From Lutjanus erythropterus (lineage: Eukaryota; Chordata; Actinopteri; Lutjaniformes; Lutjanidae): a DNA stretch of 64,000 nt. Numbering within the stretch: position 1 is the first letter of the stretch; each line of letters opens with the position of its first letter. Location of the stretch: positions 33,254,852 through 33,318,851 of the forward strand of contig CM034607.1 of assembly GCA_020091685.1 (NCBI GenBank). Direction: 5' to 3'. The notes under the pieces were generated by a model. It worked only from the letters and a program-made list of their open reading frames with translations. It was not told the origin of the DNA and did not search any database. Shown here piece by piece: positions 12,001-23,115 of the stretch. Made by a program: the position numbers and the translations under genes.

Positions 12001-13022
12001 CTGCGATCTCTGGCTCCCTATCCTTCCAGGAACTGAAAGGATCAAAAAAGAGAGCAGAAAGACTTTATCGGCCTCCAGAGAGCAGTAACTGTTACCACTG
12101 ATGGAGAGCCAGTGTTAGCATGAGTGTTGGACTGCTGGAGTTCAGTTATTAACATTACAGTACAGCAGCATCACACTCGTCTCTGATTAAATCTCAGCCT
12201 GGATCAAAAATTGTCTGTTAAAATTTTTTTTTTTTTTTACAGACAACATTAAGCCTAACAATACCTGGTAATTCAGTATTAGCAGTGTGTGGCCAATGTG
12301 TCGACTCATTGATACAATCGGAAGTTAAAAGACTGAAGCAACCTGATTGCTGACTGATTAACCTTAATTTATTTAGATATTGCAAACACTCCGGTTCAGG
12401 CGAGGTCGAAGAATAATCATTAGACATGTCTGTAACACAAAGGTTTGTTTAACTCAACATTAATTCACACAAATTTGTCAAAATTGTAATTTAAAAAGCA
12501 TGTAAAATTGCTTTGTTGTGTATGGGATCACTTCAGCTGTCCTACAAAGGCATACAAGACCCCGCCCAAAAAAAACAACAAAACAAATTCTGTATTATGC
12601 CTTCATGTATACAGACACAGATATAGACAAGCTGTGATAGGCCAATATTGAGCCATTGCATTGGTTGGTCTAGTTTTGGGTAACCTCAAGCGGTAATTTT
12701 TGCTTTGGCCCTACAGGTAAATTAAGTCTCTCATCTAACGTTAGAGAAAGGGTTATTGATGTGATGTGAAACCATAAAACATGCATTTTAGACAACTGAG
12801 GTGTAACACATGATCATCATGAAAAAAGAGAACAAACAGCTATTAAGTTGTATAATACTGGACCTTATTGCTAACAAACGTGATTGGTTTATTCATTCAA
12901 AGGTTGGTGTATAGATGAGTTGAAGGTTACACAGTCTTGGGTTTTGTCATGTACATGTGATGATTACCACATGCCCAAGAACAATGACGTAAATGTCCTT
13001 GTGAATACAAATGTGTGCATGC

Positions 13023-13023
<1 letters not shown>
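12001..13023. other. non-coding DNA, nothing recognised
   Basis: It holds a T-run at 12222-12238 and an A-rich word after CCCCGCCC near 12560. Frames do not exceed 69 codons. Confidence 0.45.

Positions 13024-13086
<63 letters not shown>
13024..13086. repeat. (TG)31 microsatellite
   Basis: A perfect TG array of about 63 bases ending at GTGTAATTAAG. Frames through it on both strands are low-complexity artefacts. Confidence 0.97.
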
Positions 13087-13089
<3 letters not shown>

Positions 13090-13620
13090 TAAGACGTGAG
13101 ATGCTGCGAAAAGTAAGAACCAGTTTGAGAATTATGCTGCGAGCAAACTCCATCAATGTCTGTCAATTAACCAATAGCGCTGCCTCTTCTTTAATGAAAC
13201 CCTCTCCATTTCCCCTCCAGCCAACGTCAGGGATGATGGATTTGATTTCCAATGAAGTGGTCGCGTCCCTGACAGATTGGCTCCGACGCGTTTTTGTTAT
13301 ACTGGGGCCAAGATGTGGTCACAGATGTGGATCTAGTCCAGACTTGGGCAAAAATGCACTGGTATTCATTTTGAATTAAACATGAGGCATGCTTGATTTG
13401 TCTTATCTTGTGAGCGGACACATTGCACTTTTTGAAGCTGTTTCAGAGTCGGGCAGAGTGGAAAAAATATATTAGGGACGCTTCTCATGTATTGATTCGC
13501 AGTTCCTTTTGCATAATTAAAGTCTCACTTGTTTTTCAAGGCTAAATATCCATCTCGCAACTGATTTTCTCTGCTTTATCTGTATCAGTGAGGATCACTG
13601 CTTTCACCTGGATTCACCTG
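13090..13620. promoter_or_regulatory. candidate conserved regulatory block
   Basis: Immediately after the GT array the composition changes: CpGs persist (GCGAAAAG, AGCGCTGCC, GGTCGCGTCCC, CTCCGACGCG) and there are dense developmental-factor-like words, including CAATTAACCAAT near 13164, GATGTGGTCACAGATGTGG near 13311 and TTTTGCATAATTAAAG near 13508. The last is an octamer/homeobox-like word. No repeat family is recognised and frames are incoherent. Enhancer function is inferred from composition only. Confidence 0.3.
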
Positions 13621-13737
13621 ATAGGTTTATGAGATTTGGACAAACCGAACACCCGCTACAGTTGTTGCAATCATTTTGTGTGCAGCATCGAGTATTTTGT
13701 TTAGTATACTATACAGTAAAGTGATGCAACCTCTGCA

Positions 13738-13800
13738 GCTTTTCCTTGAAAAAGACCAACTGTGGTCAAAATGTTGTCATGCAATAAAATTGTTGGAGAA
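13738..13800 (+). repeat. LINE-tail-like stem with AATAAA
   Basis: The order CTTGAAA, then GACC..GGTC as a potential 4-bp stem, then CAAAATGTTGTC, then GCAATAAAATTG parallels the motif at 46986-47014 (CTGATGA, GGTC..GACC, GAAACGTC). I read it as a degenerate relative at the end of a retroelement. Family assignment is open. Confidence 0.3.
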
Positions 13801-14594
13801 TATTGTAAAGTCACTGCCATGACCAACACCTCAAGTTATTTTTAGTGTGTATTTACTATATAACTCATGCTCATTAAGAAAAAACAACCTGAAACCTAAG
13901 CCATTTTAATGGTCTCTCCAACTGTAGAGGTCACCTTTGACCTACTGTGCCATATGTACCATAATGCATATATACACCGCACAGCTCCAGCCGTCAGCTC
14001 AGTTGATGATAACAGTGTCCTCAGCAAACTAATTGCAGATAGAACATGGCAGTATTTTTCTAAAAAAAAAAATAAAGTAAAAGAGGTCAGATAGAGGTTG
14101 CAAACAAACCAGCAGTTGATGAATGTTGTCTGGTATGCATCACTTGGGGGCACATGATGGTTGCAGCTAGTTAGTGTTAATTGGTTTCGTTAATATTGAA
14201 CTAAGATATCTGATAATCGTCGAGAACGTCATGTTTTTGGCTCTACGACTAATCAAATGTGAGAAAATGTAGAAGAGCATTATTTTCCAAAACTCTTTTA
14301 GGGCAATGTTTATGCGACCACAACAGTGTACACTCTATATGTGATGCCCTCATTAAATTGTAATATATGCCTGTTGTGGACAGCATGCATGAAAAGAACA
14401 ATAGGAGGGTATGAGTAATTCATTACCTGTGACCTCTGGCAGCTCCAATGACCTGGTCAACCCTGGTTTTACAAGATGTTGTCAGTTGTCAACTGCTGGA
14501 TAAAAATATCCAGGCCAGCTTTTTTTTAGCCCACCCGCTCTCCCCATGGGGAGCTGCAGCCCCAGCTAGTGGTGGATGGTTGCGTAACATCTTA
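13801..14594. other. non-coding DNA with a hairpin and half-site palindrome
   Basis: Two small structures stand out. At 13928-13943, AGGTCA and TGACCT face each other across four bases, a near estrogen-response-type palindrome. At 14496-14513 there is a perfect 7-bp hairpin, CTGGATA - AAAA - TATCCAG. Neither has supporting context. No gene is seen; frames reach 85 codons on the minus strand without resemblance. Confidence 0.4.
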
Positions 14595-15136
14595 GGTTGG
14601 AGATATACTTGCTTTTAACTATGCGTTCATGCACATGTATCCTGCGTCCATTTGGAGCATCAGTTGTGCACATTCTCAGAAATTAATGCTAGGTGTCCGC
14701 AAGATGCAATGCATACATGACTGATAGGGGCAGTGTAGGGGCAGAATGCAGTGGCAGGGTCAGGAGATACATCACCAGTAACAACTATGGCATAGAGTTT
14801 TGAGGACAGGTTAACTGAACAAGTCTGCGACTGCCCTCCATCTTTACGACGCATCGTTGCCGCTACACAGCAACAAGGATGCCTGCCAAAACAGCTGATG
14901 ACAGATAAATTCAATTTTGGAAGTCGACACTGAAACATGTCGAAATAAATGGAAGCAGGCACGAGAGCCCTATGTATGTGCACATAGGAAGACATTGTTT
15001 TCTGTTTTCTGTTGTACCCTCTAGTGGTGTTTTGCAGTAACACGTGTAGACAAGCGGCTGCGTTGTGAACAGCTCGCTTCACTGCAGCCTGTTGTTTACG
15101 CAAATGCATGGTCACACAGCAAGTATGTCTCTGACC
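14595..15136. mobile_element. PIF/Harbinger-like MITE, 542 bp, TTA duplication
   Basis: Terminal inverted repeats of 18 bp are visible: GGTTGGAGATATACTTGC at 14595-14612, and a right end at 15119-15136 whose complement reads GGTCAGAGACATACTTGC. The three differences are all transitions. Both ends are flanked directly by TTA (14592-14594 and 15137-15139), the target duplication expected of PIF/Harbinger transposons. The interior has no recognisable DDE transposase. A 151-codon minus-strand frame (14660-15115) spans nearly the whole element; it is the longest frame in the window free of simple repeats, but I cannot match it to the Harbinger transposase or its Myb-like partner. A CTCF-like word lies at 15015-15028. 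Confidence 0.85.
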
Positions 15137-15139
15137 TTA

Positions 15140-17029
15140 GAGGCAACTTTTACCTAACTTCAGCACTGTTTTGAAAGGAACATTATTTGCAAGCTAATGT
15201 CAAATGGCTAGTTAATAAGATACTTAAGAATTCTTACCTGACTACTAATTTTCGACCTTGCACCAATCCCTTGTTTTTGCTGACATCAGGGCAGTGATAT
15301 GTGCTTTTTAGATGTGATGCAAATGTTAGTGTAGCTGCTTTTCTTCCTCTTCTGTTATATTTTCAGTAGATTAGATGTTAGTTCTGGGTGACAGTAATTC
15401 TGCATTTCAAAATGAAGGATTACAAAATGAAAAATAAAATTGCAGAGTATTTATTTAAACTAAAAATGAAATGAAATTATAAAAACTAAACAAACACCAT
15501 GTGCAAAGATCAGCCCTGTTGGGGAGGGGGTTGGAGGAACACTGGGACATACAAACCACCCTCCAATTATATTTGTAGGCAGTGAATGCTGTCCACATCC
15601 ATTTCTGAACTTTATCTGCCCCTTTTAGCAGACCTGAAGGCAGATCATTACTTCAATCAACTGTTTAAAATGGAAGCAATTCCCAGTGTGCCTCAGCAAG
15701 ATCCATCCAAGAAGCACAAATAAATTCCATTTACCTCCACGATAGCAGCAGAAATAAATAGTTCAGTACAACTTTACATCCAACCACAGTAAAAGTCATC
15801 TAATAAAAAAATACATAAGGCTTGTGACACAAATATAAAACCTTAACAACTAAAACTACTTTTTTTTATTCATATTAGCAGTGAATATTATTATTTCCAA
15901 AACAGAGGTGTGAGTTGCACGCAAAATCTTACAGAATAGTTTAAACAGTCTATAGAACTGTATATATTTGGCAGCCCTATAAGCTTACTACACTCCAGAA
16001 AGAGTAAAGTGTGAGTGTTTGATTTAGTAAGCAGAGCAGGTAAGACCTCACTCAGGTAGCCTGAGGGTGTGTTTAAGGAAAGGACACACTTGGACATTGA
16101 CAACATAATGGAGCTACATGTAGTGAACTCCCCACTACTGCAGTTATGCTACATTTCTACTTCAGAAAAAGCTCAAATTTAATTTAGTGCTTAATATCTG
16201 TCTTTTATTTATTTGACTATATTTAATATTCATATTTAATTAAGTGTACAGCAAAGGCTTTTGTCACATGGTTATGACATTACACATTTGCATTTTTTCA
16301 ACGGATAGCACTCTTTTTTCACTACGCATGTGTTTGTATCCCTGCCACCTAAAAAAATCTGTATCAGTTTAAAGCGTATGATATCTTTAGAGTATTTACC
16401 CCTCTTTATTGTTGCTGTCAGACAGCCTTCTCCCACAGGAAACCACCTTTATAGGAGCCAAGTATTGCTCTCTCCAACCAGACTCCACTGGCAAAAACAG
16501 AAACGTAACAGTAATGTAAACGGGAATTGCTGGTTTACCGTTTCCTTGATTTGTTAGATTCTGTATCATTGTGTGACTTTGGTTAGCATGAACTTACCCT
16601 TTAAAATACCAAAGTCGCACAGTAACAAAAACAAACTAATCAATCAAAGCAGCGTCAGACCAGCGGCAACCCCACTTTAAAACATCCATACTATCCTGTA
16701 CATTAGGTCATATAGGGGTTTTATGTATGCAGTGAAGGTTGTGTGAGCACTTTGTTAACGTCACCTTGAATCAGACTCACATACTTGGACCAGAGCCGCT
16801 CAGTGCAGACTGTCTGGGTTCACTTCCCTGCTCAGTAGCACTGAGGGAGCTTTCAGTAACCCACATTCTTGTCGCTGCTCTGGGACTCAAATGGACTCTC
16901 TTTCAGCCATAAGCTCGCCTCGCTAACCTCTCTGACAACTTTACAAAGATGAATTGAGAAGGAATGAACAAAGTGACTCAAAAAAAAAATGCATTTCCCT
17001 TAAGGAACATGTGTCTCTGCCATTTCGTT
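15140..17029. other. non-coding DNA, nothing recognised
   Basis: Mostly AT-rich, with frames below 76 codons. An A-run sits at 16980-16989, and sequence from about 16780 on becomes more GC-balanced as the promoter-like segment approaches. Confidence 0.45.
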
Positions 17030-17335
17030 CCTGCAGTCTCAGTCGACTCCCCCTCCGCCCGGCGCTGTTCTCTTCTCCGGTCTTTGGTTGGCTGCTCCCT
17101 TGACGCTGCTGCTCAGGATGTTTATAGATCTGAGGGGATCTGAGGGGACTGCGTGGAGCTGACAGCCATAGGGGGATTCAGGCGAGAGCGACTCAAACAG
17201 AGAAGTCCCGACTGGTGCGACGGCTGAAATGGAATCACTCGCTGCCTCTGCGGAATAATGATCGCAATTAGTGGTGAATAAAGGGGAGATTGCTGAAGGA
17301 GCTGCTGCTCTTAAGAGGATGCCTAGTTACAGCAG
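17030..17335 (+). promoter_or_regulatory. candidate CpG-rich promoter and first exon
   Basis: A GC-box-like stretch (CCCCCTCCGCCCGGCGC at 17049-17065) is followed about 55 bp later by a TATA-like word, GTTTATAG (17120-17127), and then a run in which ATCTGAGGGG is repeated twice (17128-17148). If TATA is used, transcription would start near 17150. Downstream DNA keeps CpGs and contains an ATG in fair context (about 17229) opening only a nine-codon frame. A possible donor, TAG/GTAGAT, lies near 17383. The layout would suit a lncRNA or a non-coding first exon; a distal enhancer is equally possible. No downstream exon was identified. Confidence 0.3.
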
Positions 17336-17439
17336 AATTCATCACCCAAACTTGATTTATCAATTCAAAGTGTTATTATTGTAGGTAGATGAGAGTGCTA
17401 CCAATTAATTCCTCAATTTAAAGTCTGATGGTGGGAGTC

Positions 17440-17900
17440 CTCACTTCTCTGACCAGTCAAAAAATGTTTGCCTTTGGTTAGATTTTGATATGAAGCATCA
17501 AAAATCGACCATACAATATTGAAGTTTTCAGACAGATGCCTCTTGCTGCCACCTGGAGCTGCTAGTGTGTGAAGTTGAAGCTTGAAGGTGCTGTGTATCC
17601 TCCATCCACTGCAGCCCCAGGAGCCTCGGGGATAGTTGTTTACTCAACATAGAATATGAGAGGTTAAAGGAGCAATATGGAACAATTGTGCTCCCAGAAA
17701 TGAGTAACCAAGTCTGTTATTTGTAGACTTGCGTGGAACTGAGGTGATTAAGGTGTTGGAAAAACTGGAGACCTAGACAACACACAGAAAATGGCATGAA
17801 TGTGGGGTTAACAGGAGCTCAGCTGTTCGTTTTTGCCCTGCAGCCTCAAAACAAGTTCCTTCCCTGCCCATATATATACTGTAGCTGTAGTTTAGAACTT
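17440..17900. repeat. probable dispersed repeat DNA
   Basis: Words such as TTAAAGGAGCAATATGGAACA near 17665 and TGCAGCCTCAAAACAAGTTCC near 17840 are ones I associate with interspersed repeats in fish introns. No borders or second copies are present in the window, so the call is weak. Confidence 0.3.
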
Positions 17901-19281
17901 TCTTCTCTCATTTTAAAGCAATTTCAAGATATAGCATGAGGAAAATCAAGGCTTATAGGGCAGACAAATCCATAATTACTTATATGTAATCAACACTCCT
18001 GTACGTCTTTGTTTTTGAATGGCAGGTGTAAATGTCTTTGAATGTGCAGTTTGCTCGTTTCTCATGTTTCCCAAAGTTTTGTCCTTTTTTTTTACATTAT
18101 TTCATTTCATTTCATTTTGAAATTTCGAACAAGAGGATAAAAGATCCTCATTGCAAGGGGAAAAGCATGGGCATCAACAAACATTCAACCAAAAACAAGT
18201 AAAGAAATGCATTAAAAATAAAAATGATAAGTTAAATAATCCAGCTTTAGAGTTTAGGCTTAGTCGGACTTGTTGCCATTGAGTCACTGCATATCATCTC
18301 AGTGTATACATGTTCATTTTACATTATGTTTAGTTGGATCTTTACATGATTGTGGCTACTGACACTGGAAATCCGTGGGTTAAAACTTTTTCCATCCTGG
18401 CTGCTTGGAACTTTGCCTGAAAACAGCCTTTTATTTTCAGGTACCATCGATACAAAGAATACTGACACACATCCATCACTAAAACTAAAGTAATGTGAGC
18501 TACAAATACATGTTTTAGACTTCCAGCAGAATCCTGCTTACCCTCGGGTCAACAAGGTATTCATTTGAGGGAATAATACACTATGTGAAATGTAGCTGTC
18601 ACTGACCTTGGAGAGGAATGTGGATTTTCTGTTTGTCTGATGAAATGTGAGGGTGTATGGATATAAAATGACCTGTAATCATAGCCTGACTCAGTCTGAG
18701 GACGGTTATTGTTGGTGGAGCAGCTGCTGCAGACTGTACAGTGTGACGACGGAGATTAGAGTAGATAAGCTTTCTGGTTTCTACCTCAGAGTCCTATTGT
18801 GGCTTTAATGGTGTTTTGATTACACATCTTAACATTTAGTTCATTATCATCAGACATGTTAGGTGGTGTTCAGCACAGCAAGGCTTCCCTCACAGCTTCA
18901 GGTGAGCTGGCAACGACTAAAGTGATTTGGCAGAAGGTTTCATTCAAATTAATTTGTGGCATTCGTGGTTAAGAAAACTCCACCAGATCTGACGCTACAG
19001 AAGCAAAACGGAAAAAAAATCTTCTTAAAGATACCCTGGAGAGTTTCTGATCTCTAGTTGTATGACGGAGTGTAAGAACTGTCCAGGACACAAATACTTG
19101 CAGTGATGTCTTATACATTCATGGTGTTTCTGATGATGTTTCATGCCAAGAAACACGTCAATGGGACGGAAAAAGGCAGAGAAGGACAAAATCGTGAGGC
19201 CTTGAGTATGACACAGCGTGTTTTGGAACGAACCACTGAATGTAAGGATGACAAAAGTGCCTTTCAGCAGAAAAAAAGAAA
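17901..19281. other. non-coding DNA with short (ATTTC)n
   Basis: A short pentanucleotide run, ATTTC repeated three to four times, lies at 18099-18116 just after a T-run. The remainder shows no gene, RNA or clear element. Confidence 0.45.
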
Positions 19282-19525
19282 AGGTGCCCTCTAGGGTGCC
19301 CCTCTGGTGGAGAAAACATGGTGAAGTGCCATCTCGGATGCCTTTCCAAAGGAGTAGACATGGTGAAGTGCCCTCTAGTGTGTCATTAATAGAGGAAAAG
19401 TGATAAAATGCCCTCTTAGGTGCCCTTCCAGTGGAGAAAACATGAAAAAGTGCCGTCTCAGGTGCCCTTCCAATGTAGAAAACATGGTAAAGTGCTCTCC
19501 TGGGTGTCCATCCAGTGGACAAGGT
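19282..19525. repeat. minisatellite, 42-bp unit, six copies
   Basis: The anchor word GTGCC(C/G)TCT recurs at 19284, 19326, 19368, 19408, 19450 and 19492, giving spacings of 42, 42, 40, 42 and 42 bases. Each unit then carries GGTGCCCTTCCA..GGAGAAAACATGG with substitutions. Because 42 is a multiple of three, the minus strand reads as a 14-residue peptide repeat (core GRAPxxALYHVF), which explains a 165-codon frame (19025-19522). There is no start context or homologue suggesting that this is translated. Confidence 0.92.
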
Positions 19526-19700
19526 TTTAAAGGAAAGGGGAACAAGTTTTGACTAAGATCATTATAACTAACACACCCTTTGTACCATTTCTAAAATATT
19601 CTTTTTCTGTGGCATTGTGCAAGTGAGTTTGACACTGGATTAGATAAATCTAAGTCCTGTAGTGTTTTCCAGTTAGAGCTCAAATACAGGAATCTGTTTG

Positions 19701-19756
19701 TCTACGAAAGTCTACGAAAGTCAACAAGTGGGGGACAACCCCCCCCCCCCCCCCCC
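19701..19756. repeat. 10-mer direct repeat, then C18 run
   Basis: TCTACGAAAG occurs twice in tandem (19701-19720). After GGGGGACAA comes an uninterrupted run of 18 C (19739-19756). The facing GGGGG and C18 could fold back, and the C-run could form an i-motif. Length may be unreliable in an assembly. Confidence 0.85.
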
Positions 19757-21943
19757 GACTTTCATCTTTGAAATCCTCCCAATGTTTTAGGTGTCAGCGT
19801 TAGGAATTATGCCCCTACCACATACAGCTGGTGCCCTTTTTATTTTTTTGCCGCTCAGACAGCCTCAGAGTCCACCGCTGATTATACGTGAACAAGATTT
19901 ATTTCCCTGCAGATGCAGTAAGCACAACACATGGGCCTGCCGGTAACTGTGGTGTATTCAGAGCTTAATGAGATATTTAGGGCTTACAATCAGTGAAGTT
20001 AACCGCAATAAACTGCAGGGCTGTGGCTATGTGCTGACTCTCCCCTGCCAACAAACACAAGTAGAGCTACTAACAGGAATACGGCACAGGTACCCATCTC
20101 TCAAAGGGTCATAAATGTGGTCCTAGTGCTCCACTCCATGTCTTTTTCAGCAGAGAAACAGACAGTCTGACAGGATGATGGTGGTCACTTAGCCTCCCCC
20201 TGTTCCCTGTCTCCCTGCATCACACACTACAGTTGCATTTTTACCTGCAACCAGCAGCTGTGCAGGTGACTCCATCAGTCAGTTAGTCGCTCAGTCGGTT
20301 AAGCTCTTTTGTTGTATTTTATTAATGTATTCTGCTGGATTATTTATTTCTTATTATTTTTATCATCATCATCAACATTGGGTGAAAGTCCTTGCTGGAT
20401 GTCATCACTTTCACCTTCATCTTTTTTTTTATCCCACTTATGGATATTTCCAATAATTGCAGTAAGTCTCTTATCTTGAGCTGACAGATCAGGCATTTAT
20501 TGTTCTCCATCTGTTTCCTTATTTTTCTTCCAGTTTGTTTTTCTTTTTAATGCGTCAACTTTAATGTCAAACCATTTCTTTTTCATCTGAGACACAGTCC
20601 GTTCGTCCAAGGATACCACACGACATGCGCCACTTGGGTTATTGCAGGCCAAGGAGTTATTTATTATTGAGTGCCAAAAGTGTCCTTTCTGTCTTCCCCC
20701 TCGGACACGGGCAGTGCTGGGGTGTGTCGGTTTGCAGATTGCAGGCAGCGGGTACGAGCCTGTCAGTTTTGAATTTTGTTTTGAATCATGAGAGAGAGCA
20801 GAATTAGTTACCCTTTAAGTGTGGAACGGTGAATACCACAGCAATTGATATTTTGCACACAAATGATACTCTTGTGTTATTGCTACTCGGTGTTAATTTC
20901 AAAGGCCTACATGTAAACTTAAGTGGCAAGGGCAAAAGATGGACACCTGTAGTCCACGGTCAAGCCTGCACACACCACAGGCACCGGGGTTTTGACTTCC
21001 ACAGTCTGTCAAAGAAGAAATTAGCATCACCTGGAAAGTTCACAGCTTTCAGTCAGTGTGGGGGCTGATGGTGCTGACATTTACTACTTTGTTTTGAAGT
21101 TTGAGGAGTATTTTTCAGTCTTAAAGCTAAAAAAGAGAATCGAGCCACATCCTATCTCAGCATTACAGCGTTTGCCCTTGACATCACGAAATGTTGGTCT
21201 CTCTGCATCTCCCTAGTCCCAGCAGTGAGTTGAGTGATGACATTATCTACTGGTTTTCTGACACCTCTTTAAGAAAATCTAAGATTCAAACTCTTTTTTT
21301 CACTTTATTGCCGGGCAGCTTCAGGCAGAGGAAAACCTTGTGGCTTTGTGGGGAAATGATAATGTCAAATATGCACTGATAGAAAAAATGAGGTCTATAC
21401 AGCAACTCCTCTCTGTCTTGTACTGATGTGATTTTACATAATAAGTTAATGTAATTTGCCATCTTTCTAAGTTAGTCATTACTACAATCATTAAAAAACA
21501 ATGGGGGGGCTTCAACATTTCAAAAACATTAATTTTTAACTCCAAAGTGCTTAGAATAAATACTCAAACTAAATGTGGCTGAGTTATCAGAAGCTAGGCT
21601 GTACTTATGTTTTGTGACCATGGTGAAATAAAAGGGTTGTAGATTGAAACACGCAATTAATGCAATCATAAAATGTCTTTTTTTCCATCAGAATTGATCC
21701 TTATGATGGATCAGACCAGACTAGACAGTCTAATCCATCATACTAATGACCTATAGCCACAAAGGAAGGTTGCTATCATGTTGTTCTCAGGTTCAGCCTT
21801 TGCATTGACCCCAAACATGCCCAAGGCATGAACTTTTCAGTCCATTGATTGCTTGCTCTCTGATGACACAAGCACCTAATTCATAGTTTATTCATGTACA
21901 GTCAACTGGATTGTACAAAGAAGTATCAAAACAATGGTATTCT
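19757..21943. other. non-coding DNA, no gene identified
   Basis: From 19850 to 20100 the sequence is more balanced in composition and could include a small conserved element (TGCCGGTAACTG, GTTAACCGCAATAAAC). A short ATC run lies at 20362-20373. Frames reach 79 codons without resemblance, and I see no element borders. Confidence 0.4.
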
Positions 21944-23115
21944 GTCCATCCATTCATCCCATTTCTTGATGTCCCTCACTCCACCGGGTTCTAGGTCTAC
22001 CGTGGGGTCTCTTCCCAGTTGGACGTGCCTGGAAAATCTCTTAGCGGTTATGTAATCGGATGCCCAAACCAACTCAGCTGGATCCTTTCAATGTGAAGGA
22101 ACAGCAGCTCTAATCTGGGCTCCCTCCCAATGTCTGGGCTCCTCATGCTATCTATACAGAGGAAACTCATTTCTGCCATTTTCATACGCGATCTCATTCT
22201 TTCGGTCACTACCAAAGCTCAGCGTTGGAATGTAGATCAACTGGTGGATCAGAAGCCTTGCATTCTGGCTCAGCTCTCTCTTCACGACAATGGTCCAGTG
22301 CAGCGCCCGCATTACCAGGGACGCTGCACCAATCTGCCCGTTGACCTCACGTTCCATTTTCCCGTTGCTCATGAAATATTTGAACTCACTTGGGGCAGCC
22401 GTTTCCACCGTTTTCCGGCAGAGGACCGTGGCCTCAGACTTGGAGGTGCTGACTCAGAGTCACACTCTGCAAACTGCCTCAGTCTGTGCTGAAAGTCGCG
22501 ACCAGGTGAAGCCGACAGGACCACATCATCTGCAAAAAGTAGAGACACAATTCTGAGGTTTTCCAAACTGGACACTGTCGTCACCCTGGCTGCGCTTTGA
22601 GATCCTGTCCATGAGTGTCACAAACAAGGGGCAGCGCTGGTGGAGTCCAACATGTTTGACTCTCACTTTGGTCATATAAGGACTGTATGGGTCACACAAA
22701 TGGCCCCAGTGTCCCATACTCCAATTCTCTACAGGGCACAATTGTAGGCCTTTTGCAAGTCCACAAAACACATGCAGAGGGTCCTTTTCAGAACCCTGCA
22801 GTAAACTTTCCCAGGGAGACTGAACAGTGTGATACCCCAATAATTGACGTACACCCTCTGATCCCCCTTTTTGATAAATGGGAATCACCACCCTGGTCTG
22901 TCACTCCACAGGTACTGTTCCCGACCTCCATGCTACACTGAAGAGGCGTGTCAGCCAAGACAGCTGAACAAGGTCCAGAGCCTTCAGCATCTCTGGGTGA
23001 ATCTCACCCACACCTGAGCCTCGCCTCTGTGGAGCTTCTTAACTACCTCAGAGACCTCTGCCAGAGGTCTGGACGTGGCTTCCCCTGAGTCTTCAGACTC
23101 TGTTTCCTCCACAGA
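21944..23115 (-). mobile_element. 5'-truncated Rex3-like LINE (RTE clade)
   Basis: Read on the minus strand, this is a reverse-transcriptase region followed by a 3' end with a short GGAT/GATG-type tail (plus strand TCCATCCATTCATCC at 21944-21958). Recognisable peptides, each in a different frame, are MVIPIYQKGG near 22890, CPLFVTLMDRISKRSQ near 22620, LLFADDVVLSA (the catalytic DD box) near 22545, GKMEREVNGQIGAASLVMRA near 22350 and VVKRELSQ near 22290. Plus-strand words AGGGGCAGCGCTGGTGGAGTCC and CACCACCCTGGTCTG correspond to segments conserved in fish Rex3. Frameshifts and stops make it dead. The 5' end is lost near 23115. Confidence 0.88.
22148..23112 (-). pseudogene. decayed reverse transcriptase of the Rex3-like element
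   Basis: Coding remains are split over at least three frames: 22526-22891 (motifs before the catalytic box), 22369-22584 (the FADD box) and 22148-22408 (thumb and downstream region). The upstream part (22984-23112) encodes the linker before the palm in yet another frame. The endonuclease domain expected at the N-terminus of an RTE polyprotein is absent. It would have driven target-primed reverse transcription; it cannot do so now. Confidence 0.8.

Noticed and set aside
13928-13943. Estrogen-response element
   Set aside because: Half-sites are separated by four bases, not three, and there is no supporting context.
20280-20310. tRNA A-box-like word (CGCTCAGTCGGTTAAG)
   Set aside because: No B box or cloverleaf follows at the right distance; no tRNA gene or tRNA-derived SINE is supported.
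22148-22408. Live LINE reverse transcriptase
   Set aside because: Open pieces are in different frames and the endonuclease domain is missing; it is a fossil.
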